Shown here one piece after another: positions 1 to 7,236 of a DNA stretch of 64,000 bases; the stretch's first letter is position 1; every line of letters starts with the position of its first letter. A model generated the notes under the pieces. That model was not told where the DNA came from. It did not search any database and saw only the letters and a list, made by a program, of their open reading frames with translations. The stretch is from Acinetobacter puyangensis (lineage in GTDB: Bacteria; Pseudomonadota; Gammaproteobacteria; Pseudomonadales; Moraxellaceae), in the NCBI RefSeq assembly GCF_900096995.1, contig NZ_OANT01000001.1:868001-932000 (forward strand), written 5' to 3'. Position numbers and translations under genes: made by a program.

Positions 1-200
1 CTAAATTTACTCGGATGACTTACCATAGAAAGTTGTTTAACTCGGTTGGCAGCATCAGGTAACCATTCTGCCAGACTAAATTTGCTTGCTGCTTGCTGTT
101 GTAAATCAGCAATCTCATAATCATCTTTTGCTTTTTTTAAACGATCTTTGAGCCATAGGACTTTACGATCATTTAAAAATATCTTTATATTTTCTGTCAT
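1..200 (-). CDS. csy1: Type I-F CRISPR Cascade large subunit Csy1 (Cas8f), N-terminal part only
   Basis: The ATG at 200-198 opens a frame that stays open to the left edge (66 codons seen), beginning MTENIKIFLNDRKVLWLKDR. It lies 15 nt downstream of the cas2-3 stop on the same strand, where csy1 sits in type I-F operons. Csy1 is the large subunit of the Csy surveillance complex and, with Csy2, takes part in PAM recognition and crRNA 5'-handle binding. Only the first part of the N-terminal domain is visible, so the call rests mainly on position and strand. The rest of the operon (csy2, csy3, cas6f) and probably the array lie outside the window to the left. Confidence 0.8.
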   Translation of the reverse strand, partial: MTENIKIFLNDRKVLWLKDRLKKAKDDYEIADLQQQAASKFSLAEWLPDAANRVKQLSMVSHPSKF

Positions 201-215
201 ACTGAATTTCCTCGA

Positions 216-3200
216 TTATTCTTTATCCAAAACTATTAGACCAAATTGATCCGAATATATTAAGTTTTTGCCCTCAAGATATTCTGGCAACATGATTTCC
301 CCATATTGTTTTGATAATTTTTCAACCTCTTGATCAATATCATCTATATCAGGATTTCGTGCAATAGCTAAACGACATAGAATGTCGTAATAATTACGAT
401 TTAGCCAAAGTCGCTCAGTTTCTAACCTATTTAATTCAACATTTTTAATGCTGTACCAACTTGTTCGATCAAGATACTTACCAAAATCATCTTTGATACA
501 CATCGTAAGCTTACGATTTTTAAAAACTCTAAAAAGTTGAATGTTAGGTGAGCTTTGCCGAAATGGATTAAAACGTTGTGGCAAAGCTGTCAAATACCAT
601 GTTTCATTCAGCCAAGCACTAAGAAATTTAGCGCCATGATTATCATAAGAGGTTAATTGATAGGCGGTCACTGCATGTTCAAGGTCAGCCAATTTTTTCT
701 TAAACTCTAAAGGTTGATTTGTTTGAATACGTGGAATTGCATTAATACCATTTCCAATATTTGTAATGTCTAAGAGTTGCTTTAAATCCTTTGTATCTAG
801 TCTAAAACGGTTATTTTGTTCAAAACCCGGTTTTTCAAAGGCAACTTTAGCTTTGCGTAATGCCCTTATGTTATATTGCATTAGCGCAATATTCGGTTGT
901 TCAATATTTTGTTCTATTTTACGATGACGTAAAACTCGTCCAGCGAGTTGAATAATCGAACGATAAGAAGATGGTTCTATAATCGCCCAATCAAAATCAT
1001 GATCTCGTCCGACTTCCTCCACAGGTGTTGCCACTAGAATAAAAATAACATTTTCACAATCTGTATGGTCTAAATGCTGACGAATTATTAGGTTAGAAAA
1101 AGCTTTTGCTTGCTCACCTTGCTTTTCTTTGCGTTTTAGGACGTCATCTAAATGACGTTCTTGCTCACTGCGTAGCAACAACACTTGTCGACTGTGATAT
1201 GCCATGATACGAGGCGCGATATTGTCTGACCATTCAGCATTAAGTAAATATTGGGTGAGCGCAACGCAAGGTGGAATATTGGCAATACGAATTACGCCAA
1301 ACGAAACTTTTTTACCTGTTTTTAGATCAATCGTATGATGTGCTTGATGTAGGTTTTCCGCTTCTCGTTTAATTCGTTCAAAATATTGATTTTGGATACT
1401 TTGATCCAATTTATCTTTGGTTTTTTCTATCACCAAATCCTCGCAATCTACGATATAGGCCTTATGCTTAACAATCTGTTTTTGTAGATAATCTGAACGT
1501 ACTTGTACAAAGCTATAATGAAAATTTTGATATTGCTTAATAATTTCTTCATGACGAGATAAATGAACAGTCTGAACTTTTGTTTTAAACTCATCCACCC
1601 ACATACTGATGACATCATTATTTTTAATTTTCTTAAATGCACAATACAGTTGCCAACCATGTTGATAAGCATTAAAAAAACCTTCTGCCAATGCGGGGGG
1701 GATAGTGGCTGATGAAATCATGACTTTTCGTCCCAACATGCCTGTTAAATGAATCAAACGAGCAATTGCAATTAAATCCTGACCATTAAAATCATCCACT
1801 TCATCAATAACCAAATCAGAAGATGATAGGCGTAAACTTGGCAGAATATATTTTCCACCACGCTTGGTTTCTGTTGCTGCCATGATGTGATCAATGGTAC
1901 AAGCTAAAACAGGTTTATATAAGAATGCTTTATTCTTTTCTGACTTGCTTTTCATTGAAGGGTTTGTCGGAAAAAGTGCATCCATAAACTCTGCTTGTGG
2001 CATGTCTTCATAGATTAATTCATTGTCTAGTAATTCTTCTAATGATTCTGAGCCAAGTTCTTCGATATTACCGTCTTCATCTTCTTTATGGTTAGTTTTT
2101 TGATGATGTAATTCTTGTAAGGCTTTAGAGCCAATCAAAACGGCTAGTTCATCCTTAGATAAACCAATATCATGAGTATACGAATCACCGGTTTGTAAGG
2201 TAAGTGTTCTTAAGCCAAGTGCAAGGATATATCGGAGGGAATTTCCTCCTTCGGATAAGGTTTGCATAATCTTGGCATTGGCAATGGTTTTTCCTTTACC
2301 TGTACTAGCCATATTGACAATAAACCAACCTTGGTTTTTCGAATTTTCATTCTTAGTATCGAATTGCTGAATTGCTTTGACGGCTTGATCTTGCCATTCA
2401 AATCCTTGAGGACTTTTTTTCTTCAACTTTTGTAAATCGTAAGCAGACTGCATTTCTTCGGCTAAACGACTCAATGATTGTGACACTTTTAAAGCATTAT
2501 CACTAACCCGAACAAGATGCTCATCCAGTTTTTGTTTCGGTTGTCTGGTTTTTGAATCTGTGTTGGCAATTAATGTTAATGATGTTTTCCATTTTAAATC
2601 GGCATCACAAGAGGAATAATAGTGGTCTCCTAACATTAAACATAAGCGTGCATGATGCAAAACGATTCGCCAACTGCCATCTTGTAATGTTTGATAAGCA
2701 TTATCTGTTTCTTGTAGTAAGCGATTTGCCCATTTCGTCGTTTGTTTTTTCCATTCGCTCGATTGACTTAGTAACCCTTGTTGAAACTCGAAACATTTTT
2801 TTAATCTTTTTTGATAATCTGTTTCATCTTGCTTATTTTGATAGCCCCATTGTGCAGAAATAATTTTTAGTAAACTTGATAGTTCAGATTTTTCTTCATC
2901 ACTATAATGTTTCCTTTCATCTTCATTTTTTAAATCTGGTAGGCGATGATGTGAAACAATCAGCCATGCAACTAATCGAGCAATTGGTGGAAGTTGATCT
3001 AGGGCATGAGTTTGGTCTAATCCTTTTGTAATCGTCGCCTTTAAAGCATCTTCTTCCCAATTTTGTTGAATAAGTAAATTCAACCAAGTCTGGTCGTTTT
3101 TAGTATCACCCGAATGTTGAACTAAGGCATGCAGCAATAAACATGAAATCCATTCATGTCGTAGAGGATCGCCTTTTTTGGAGTTATCGTTTAATTTCTG

Positions 3201-3599
3201 TTGAAATAAAACACTGGCTTTGCCCCAGTCATGTAAAAGGGCAGACATAGCCACCAAAGCTTTAATTAAAGGCAAATAGTGCCAATCGTTTTCCCATTTA
3301 TTTTGCGAAAGTTTTTTCTGAGTTGAGTTAACAGGCACAATCCCTTCACAATTAAATTTATTGCGATTACCAACAATCCACATGAGTTCGCTGCGACGAC
3401 GGCTACGTATCCAGTGACATGAAACAGCAGTATTTTTCGTAACAGTTTTACGTAACAACCGTTTTACTGCCAATAAGCCATCTTCAGTAATTACGGTTTG
3501 CCAAGTGTTATCACCAATTCGATCTGCAAAGGCATCCAGTACACGACGAGTACGGGGCAGGGCTTTTTTCTCGCATTGGGAGATGAATGTGACGATCAT
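216..3599 (-). CDS. cas3: Type I-F Cas2-Cas3 fusion nuclease/helicase
   Basis: 1127 aa, the usual length for type I-F Cas2-3. Residues 1-95 form the Cas2-like domain (MIVTFISQCEKKALPRTRRV). The HD nuclease domain follows, with LLHDWGKA near residues 121-128. The SF2 helicase has a Walker A of ASTGKGKT near 431-438 and a DEVDD box near 599-603; many I-F Cas3 proteins read STGCGKT at the first site. The protein is recruited by target-bound Csy complex to degrade DNA and, through its Cas2 part, joins Cas1 for spacer acquisition. The ATG at 3599 is preceded by a consensus -10 (TATAAT, 3619-3614, minus strand) but no clear -35. It is separated from cas1 by 354 bp that holds a CreTA-like unit. Confidence 0.96.
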   Translation of the reverse strand: MIVTFISQCEKKALPRTRRVLDAFADRIGDNTWQTVITEDGLLAVKRLLRKTVTKNTAVSCHWIRSRRRSELMWIVGNRNKFNCEGIVPVNSTQKKLSQNKWENDWHYLPLIKALVAMSALLHDWGKASVLFQQKLNDNSKKGDPLRHEWISCLLLHALVQHSGDTKNDQTWLNLLIQQNWEEDALKATITKGLDQTHALDQLPPIARLVAWLIVSHHRLPDLKNEDERKHYSDEEKSELSSLLKIISAQWGYQNKQDETDYQKRLKKCFEFQQGLLSQSSEWKKQTTKWANRLLQETDNAYQTLQDGSWRIVLHHARLCLMLGDHYYSSCDADLKWKTSLTLIANTDSKTRQPKQKLDEHLVRVSDNALKVSQSLSRLAEEMQSAYDLQKLKKKSPQGFEWQDQAVKAIQQFDTKNENSKNQGWFIVNMASTGKGKTIANAKIMQTLSEGGNSLRYILALGLRTLTLQTGDSYTHDIGLSKDELAVLIGSKALQELHHQKTNHKEDEDGNIEELGSESLEELLDNELIYEDMPQAEFMDALFPTNPSMKSKSEKNKAFLYKPVLACTIDHIMAATETKRGGKYILPSLRLSSSDLVIDEVDDFNGQDLIAIARLIHLTGMLGRKVMISSATIPPALAEGFFNAYQHGWQLYCAFKKIKNNDVISMWVDEFKTKVQTVHLSRHEEIIKQYQNFHYSFVQVRSDYLQKQIVKHKAYIVDCEDLVIEKTKDKLDQSIQNQYFERIKREAENLHQAHHTIDLKTGKKVSFGVIRIANIPPCVALTQYLLNAEWSDNIAPRIMAYHSRQVLLLRSEQERHLDDVLKRKEKQGEQAKAFSNLIIRQHLDHTDCENVIFILVATPVEEVGRDHDFDWAIIEPSSYRSIIQLAGRVLRHRKIEQNIEQPNIALMQYNIRALRKAKVAFEKPGFEQNNRFRLDTKDLKQLLDITNIGNGINAIPRIQTNQPLEFKKKLADLEHAVTAYQLTSYDNHGAKFLSAWLNETWYLTALPQRFNPFRQSSPNIQLFRVFKNRKLTMCIKDDFGKYLDRTSWYSIKNVELNRLETERLWLNRNYYDILCRLAIARNPDIDDIDQEVEKLSKQYGEIMLPEYLEGKNLIYSDQFGLIVLDKE

Positions 3600-3635
3600 G
3601 ATTTACTACTCTCATTATAGTTTTTATATAGGGGA

Positions 3636-3667
3636 AGAAAGTTGCAATCAAGTAATTGCAACTTTCT
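3636..3667 (-). terminator. 13-bp perfect hairpin after the pseudo-CRISPR (terminator or processing element)
   Basis: The arms AGAAAGTTGCAAT (3636-3648) and its exact complement (3655-3667) surround a 6-nt loop. On the minus strand the hairpin begins inside the last bases of the second pseudo-repeat and ends 36 nt before the cas2-3 ATG. There is no strong T-run after it, so it is not a textbook terminator. It may end or stabilise the creA-like RNA, or form part of the cas2-3 leader. Confidence 0.5.
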
Positions 3668-3750
3668 AAGCTGTCTGTGCGACAGAGGAACTGACTTATC
3701 AAAGATAAATCTATTATTTTCTAAGCTACTTATACAGTAGTAAGCAGAAC
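3663..3750 (-). ncRNA. creA: creA-like guide RNA: degenerate two-repeat mini-CRISPR (type I-F repeat architecture)
   Basis: Read on the minus strand, 3750-3718 is a 33-nt pseudo-repeat and 3691-3663 a 29-nt pseudo-repeat, separated by a 26-nt pseudo-spacer (3717-3692). Both repeats start GTTC, contain a perfect 5-bp stem (CTACT/AGTAG with loop GTATA; CTGTC/GACAG with loop GCACA) and end CTTAGAAA. That is the layout of the 28-nt I-F repeat recognised by Cas6f, which leaves CTTAGAAA as the 5' handle. The stems differ in sequence yet each stays paired, so structure is being conserved. A perfect -10 (TATAAT, 3758-3753) lies just upstream. Spacer nt 1-17 match a CC-flanked site upstream of the neighbouring small ORF. 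Known CreA and CreR RNAs have this form. The function assigned here is inferred. Confidence 0.85.
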
Positions 3751-3752
3751 AT

Positions 3753-3758
3753 ATTATA
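3753..3758 (-). promoter_or_regulatory. -10 box of the creA-like RNA
   Basis: TATAAT on the minus strand, 3 nt before the first pseudo-repeat. The expected transcript start (about 3746) lies in the repeat's 5' flank and keeps the whole Cas6f stem. No good -35 is seen at 16-18 bp. Confidence 0.5.
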
Positions 3759-3765
3759 TCCATAA

Positions 3766-3876
3766 TTACTCTTTTAGTACGATATTAAAGTTTAGTTCTG
3801 AATTAACGGACACTGGTACATTAATTGGACAAACAATAGAAAATAAAATTAAAAAAGTGATACTTTTATTACGCAT
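3766..3876 (-). CDS. creT: Putative CreT toxin: 36-aa hydrophobic peptide repressed by the Csy complex
   Basis: ATG at 3876-3874, TAA at 3768-3766; the peptide starts MRNKSITFLILFSIVCPINV and ends in a polar, acidic tail (NIVLKE). A basic N-terminus followed by a hydrophobic stretch of about 14 residues suggests a membrane anchor, like small type I toxins. A strong Shine-Dalgarno AGGAG lies 8 nt upstream, and the ORF sits under its own promoter (-35 TTGATA, 17 bp, -10 TATGTT). It ends 15 nt before the creA-like RNA, and that RNA's spacer matches the DNA beside its -35 box. In described CreTA pairs CreT can be a toxic small RNA rather than a protein, so the active product could be the transcript. 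Toxicity is inferred from context only. Confidence 0.6.
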   Translation of the reverse strand: MRNKSITFLILFSIVCPINVPVSVNSELNFNIVLKE

Positions 3877-3906
3877 GAAAACTTCTCCTAAAAATTGATA
3901 AGATCA

Positions 3907-3955
3907 AACATATCATTAAAGAGTAAATTTATCAAACCATAATAGATTTATCTTT
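3907..3955 (-). promoter_or_regulatory. creT promoter with adjacent CC-PAM protospacer for the creA-like guide
   Basis: Minus-strand promoter: -35 TTGATA (3935-3930), 17-bp spacer, -10 TATGTT (3912-3907), predicted start near 3900. On the plus strand, CC at 3937-3938 is followed by ATAATAGATTTATCTTT (3939-3955), identical to the first 17 nt of the creA-like spacer; the match breaks at nt 18. CC on the 5' side of the protospacer is the I-F PAM. A Csy complex bound here would abut and cover the -35 box. The site overlaps the cas1 stop codon. Confidence 0.8.
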
Positions 3956-4898
3956 AATTATTAATTGAGCTTTGAGTTTTAACTTGATCAAACATCCAAT
4001 CCAAACAACGATGTTCGATAAATTTTTGCAGCACTTGTTGGCGGAACTCTTGCTCGGACATACCTTCTTTTGCACAGATAAATGCATAGGGTAGGATTAC
4101 TGCGTCTTTGACTAGATCAGCAACATCAAATACCAATGCACCCCGTCGGGTTTTACCATGCATAACAGCAAAACCGTGAGGAATACCTAATACCCAAAGC
4201 GTGGTTGCAGCTAAACCGTATGCGAGATAATTTCCATGATTCAAGAAGTCATTGGCCAGATCACCTTGTTCAGGATTTCGTTCAAAACTCAATTTACAGC
4301 GTGTCGCCGCAATTTTATAAAGTTGCTTGGTGGTCTGCGCTTCAGTAAGGAGTAAATCACCAACTTTATTTTGCAGTGGAATTTTCTTTTCAAAACCATT
4401 TAAGGCCTGTTGTATATCCTGATCATCCAGATAAAAACCTTCATTTTTTAAATCCTGATCTTTTGCCCAGACTTTACGGATAAACTCAATTCGAGCCAGT
4501 TGAAATTGTTTGGCAACTTCCAGTCGTTTGCCATCATCAAACCAAAAACTCATCCAGCCTTGTACATATTCGGTTGGGCGATATTCACTTTGCGGTGTTA
4601 ACCATTCAACTTCTGCACCGTTAAATAATGGTGTCCCACCGCCACCGCAAAATCCGACTAAAACACCGGCACTACACAACATACGCATCGCAGCTTGTGT
4701 AATCGAGGTTCCTGTACCGAGTAAAATCACTGTGGTATTGGCAATCGGGATATTCCAGTATTGATTTTCATTTTTTGCTTCGGTTAAGTACAGCACCCGA
4801 CCATCTTTTTGCATGACCCGACAATGTTCAAGATAGTAAAGATTGGCGCGTTTGGAATGTAATATTGCTTTTAAGTCACTTGGATTAAGTTGTTCCAT
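3954..4898 (-). CDS. cas1: CRISPR-associated endonuclease Cas1, subtype I-F
   Basis: 314 aa from ATG 4898, starting MEQLNPSDLKAILHSKRANL, which lines up with the known start of I-F Cas1 proteins. An upstream in-frame TTG at 4934 is less likely. Family motifs are clear: WNIPIANTTVILLGTGTSIT, GVLVGFCGGGGTPLF, NYLAYGLAATTLWVLGIPHG and HGKTRRGALVFDVADLVKD, the last carrying conserved metal-site residues. Cas1 with Cas2-3 integrates new spacers. It is the promoter-proximal gene seen here; the coding end overlaps the protospacer used to silence creT. Confidence 0.97.
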   Translation of the reverse strand: MEQLNPSDLKAILHSKRANLYYLEHCRVMQKDGRVLYLTEAKNENQYWNIPIANTTVILLGTGTSITQAAMRMLCSAGVLVGFCGGGGTPLFNGAEVEWLTPQSEYRPTEYVQGWMSFWFDDGKRLEVAKQFQLARIEFIRKVWAKDQDLKNEGFYLDDQDIQQALNGFEKKIPLQNKVGDLLLTEAQTTKQLYKIAATRCKLSFERNPEQGDLANDFLNHGNYLAYGLAATTLWVLGIPHGFAVMHGKTRRGALVFDVADLVKDAVILPYAFICAKEGMSEQEFRQQVLQKFIEHRCLDWMFDQVKTQSSINN

Positions 4899-4980
4899 AT
4901 TTTTTGCTCTACATTTTTTTATGATCTTAGACAATTGCGCATGATTTTTATAGACGGTTGCCTGATTGAAGCGACACAGC

Positions 4981-5008
4981 TTGACCTTTGAATCAAATAT
5001 TTTATGTT
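4981..5008 (+). promoter_or_regulatory. Likely pdxB promoter
   Basis: TTGACC (4981-4986), a 16-bp gap and TATGTT (5003-5008) lie about 115 bp before the pdxB ATG, in the divergent cas1/pdxB gap. Confidence 0.45.
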
Positions 5009-5124
5009 GATTTACCGAATAGATTTACAATCTTTTGCCAAATATCACATCTCACGTTAATCTAGGCGTTTTAAATCTGGTTGCTGGCTTTGCGCTACTC
5101 ACCAAAATCTTTAAAGGTAGGTTT

Positions 5125-6183
5125 ATGAATATCGTTGCTGATGAAAATCTGGCATTTACAGACTATTTTTTTGCTGATTTTGGCACCATTCGGCAACATG
5201 CTGGGCGTACTTTACAGCAGCAGGATTTGGTAGATTGTGATGCCTTGCTGGTACGTTCTGTGACGCAGGTAAATGCCACGTTGATTCATGATACACCGAT
5301 TCAATTTGTGGGTAGTGCTACTATTGGTACTGATCATCTGGATATCGCAGAATTGGATCAGCGTCAGATTCACTGGGCCAATGCGCCAGGCTGTAACGCC
5401 CAAGCAGTTGCAGAATATGTGGTGACAGCTTTATTAACGCTTAAACCTGAATTGATTGAAGCAGGGCAGTCATTTTGTCTGGGTATTGTTGGTTTGGGTA
5501 ATGTCGGGACACGTCTGGCAGCTTTGGCGCAACACATTGGCTGGCGTGTGATCGGTTCCGATCCATTTACGCAGCATCAGCAGATAGAACAAGTTGATTT
5601 TCAGACCTTATTACAAACCAGTCATGCCATTTCCATTCATGTGCCATTAACCAAGACCGGCGAACATGCCACACAACATTTATTTGATGCACAGACATTG
5701 CAACAATTACCCCCAGATACAATCTTAATCAATAGTGCCAGAGGACCTGTGATTGCCGAAGATGCCTTGATTGCAGATATAGAACAGACCGGGCGACAAG
5801 TGGTATTGGATGTGTTCGAACATGAGCCAATGATTTCAGAAAAATTATTAAGTTTATTAAGTTTGGCAACGCCGCATATTGCCGGTTATAGCTTAGAAGG
5901 CAAGGCAAGAGGCACACAAATGATTTATCAGGCCTTTTGCCAGACCTTTGGCTTTGATGCGCATAAACGCTTTGAGAATCAGTTAGAGGCTTGTCCGCAG
6001 ATTTTTCAAGGTCAGGATTTTAAAAATATTTTAATGCAACATCTACAATCCCTATACGATATTCGTCAGGATGATGCCAATGTTCGCGCCTGTTTAAACA
6101 ATGGTTTTGTAGATCAAAAAGCCTTTGATCTTTTACGCAAAACCTATCCTTTACGACGTGAATGGTCGGCTTTTGGGGCTTAA
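5125..6183 (+). CDS. pdxB: Erythronate-4-phosphate dehydrogenase
   Basis: 352 aa from ATG 5125, chosen because AAAGGTAGG precedes it and MNIVADENLAF is the family start; the frame also opens at a TTG at 5035. A D-2-hydroxyacid dehydrogenase fold is visible: substrate-domain SATIGTDHLD, Rossmann motif GIVGLGNVGTRLA, and catalytic NSARGPVI, DVFEHEP and ATPHIAGYSLEGK (Arg, Glu, His). The C-terminal PdxB dimerisation region follows. It makes 3-hydroxy-4-phospho-2-oxobutanoate for pyridoxal phosphate synthesis in the cytoplasm. epmA follows 3 nt after its stop. Confidence 0.95.
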   Translation: MNIVADENLAFTDYFFADFGTIRQHAGRTLQQQDLVDCDALLVRSVTQVNATLIHDTPIQFVGSATIGTDHLDIAELDQRQIHWANAPGCNAQAVAEYVVTALLTLKPELIEAGQSFCLGIVGLGNVGTRLAALAQHIGWRVIGSDPFTQHQQIEQVDFQTLLQTSHAISIHVPLTKTGEHATQHLFDAQTLQQLPPDTILINSARGPVIAEDALIADIEQTGRQVVLDVFEHEPMISEKLLSLLSLATPHIAGYSLEGKARGTQMIYQAFCQTFGFDAHKRFENQLEACPQIFQGQDFKNILMQHLQSLYDIRQDDANVRACLNNGFVDQKAFDLLRKTYPLRREWSAFGA

Positions 6184-6186
6184 TGG

Positions 6187-7170
6187 ATGATGGATTTTAA
6201 GCAAACTAGCCAACCGACTTGTGATCTGGAAGCGCTAAAAGCCCGTGCAAAGATGTATGCACGTATTCGCCAGTTTTTTGCCGAACGGGACGTGCTAGAA
6301 GTTGAGACACCGATTTTATCAGGTGCTGCTATAACCGATGTTCATCTTGCTTCGGTTGCGGCACAGCGCCACGTTAACGGACAGTTACAGACCCATTATT
6401 TACAGACCTCACCTGAATTTGCCATGAAACGGTTGTTGGCCAGTGGTAGTGGGGCGATTTATCAGATTTGCAAAGTTTTTCGTGATGATGAACATGGTCG
6501 CAAACATAATAGCGAATTTTCCATGTTGGAATGGTACCGTCCGGATTTTTCCTTAAAAGACTTGATGTTTGAAACCACTGATCTATTAAACATATGCTTG
6601 CAGGATCGTTTTGATACGGTACGCCCAATGATTCTCAGCTATAAACATGCCTTTCAGGACAGGCTGGAAATTAATCCGTTACAAGCCAGCCTAAAAGATT
6701 TAAAAACATGTGCTGATCGGGTCGGTTTGAATATTGATTTGGGTGAAGATCGTTTGGCATATATGGATTTGCTGTTTTCACATTTTGTGGAGCCAAGTCT
6801 CGGGTTTGATACACCAATATTTTTAACTGATTTTCCACCTGAAATGGCTTCCCTTGCTAAAGTCCGTATTGATGCGGATGGCGAAGCTGTTGCCGCACGT
6901 TTTGAAGTCTATATTGAAGGTCTTGAACTGGCCAATGCCTATGATGAACTGGTTGATGCCGAAGTGTTAAGACAACGCTTTATTAAAGATAATCAGGCAC
7001 GTCAGCAGCAGGGGATTGAACAGATGCCAATTGACGAACATTTATTGGCTGCTTTACCACATATGCCAGCCTGTTCCGGGATTGCATTAGGATTGGATCG
7101 TTTATTGATGATTGCCATGAACCGATTGAAACTAGAGCAGGTCATCACCTTTCCGGCAGATCGAGCCTAA
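6187..7170 (+). CDS. epmA: EF-P lysine lysyltransferase EpmA (PoxA/GenX)
   Basis: 327 aa, homologous to the catalytic core of class II lysyl-tRNA synthetase but lacking the anticodon-binding domain, which defines EpmA. Class II motifs are seen: VETPILSGAAITDVHL (motif 1), KVFRDDEHGRKHNSEFSMLE (motif 2), and GIALGLDRLLMIAM (motif 3). The enzyme attaches (R)-beta-lysine to elongation factor P. It begins 3 nt after the pdxB stop and is probably co-transcribed. Two ATG codons in a row open the frame, so the start may be 3 nt later. Confidence 0.94.
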   Translation: MMDFKQTSQPTCDLEALKARAKMYARIRQFFAERDVLEVETPILSGAAITDVHLASVAAQRHVNGQLQTHYLQTSPEFAMKRLLASGSGAIYQICKVFRDDEHGRKHNSEFSMLEWYRPDFSLKDLMFETTDLLNICLQDRFDTVRPMILSYKHAFQDRLEINPLQASLKDLKTCADRVGLNIDLGEDRLAYMDLLFSHFVEPSLGFDTPIFLTDFPPEMASLAKVRIDADGEAVAARFEVYIEGLELANAYDELVDAEVLRQRFIKDNQARQQQGIEQMPIDEHLLAALPHMPACSGIALGLDRLLMIAMNRLKLEQVITFPADRA

Positions 7171-7179
7171 CATATAAAG

Positions 7180-7204
7180 TAGGGGCGAATGGCATTCGCC
7201 CGTT
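7180..7204. repeat. REP-like palindrome after epmA
   Basis: GTAGGGGCG AAT G GCATTCGCCC forms a GC-rich palindrome (core GGGCGAAT/ATTCGCCC) in AT-rich DNA between convergent epmA and the 7237-7734 gene. Related palindromes follow dapF at 18940-19010, which suggests a dispersed family. It could also serve as a transcript 3'-end hairpin. Confidence 0.5.
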
Positions 7205-7236
7205 TTGAATGAAATTCGTTTGTTTTGTCTTGCCTT

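Noticed and set aside
3511..3702. 63-codon minus-strand frame overlapping the creA region and the start of cas2-3
   Set aside because: Out of frame with cas2-3 and without coding signals; the cas2-3 frame is clearly the real one.
3596..3763. 55-codon minus-strand ORF starting ATG GAT ATA that runs through the pseudo-CRISPR to the cas2-3 start
   Set aside because: It overlaps the structured repeats and the -10 box of the creA-like RNA and has no Shine-Dalgarno; probably chance.
3701..3955. 17-bp inverted repeat (3701-3717 and 3939-3955) read as terminal repeats of a small mobile element
   Set aside because: The left copy is exactly the start of the pseudo-spacer next to a repeat ending CTTAGAAA, and the right copy has the I-F CC PAM; there are no target-site duplications. 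A guide-target pair explains it better.
5035..5124. N-terminal extension of PdxB from a TTG at 5035
   Set aside because: No ribosome binding site and not homologous to PdxB; ATG 5125 with AAAGGTAGG fits.
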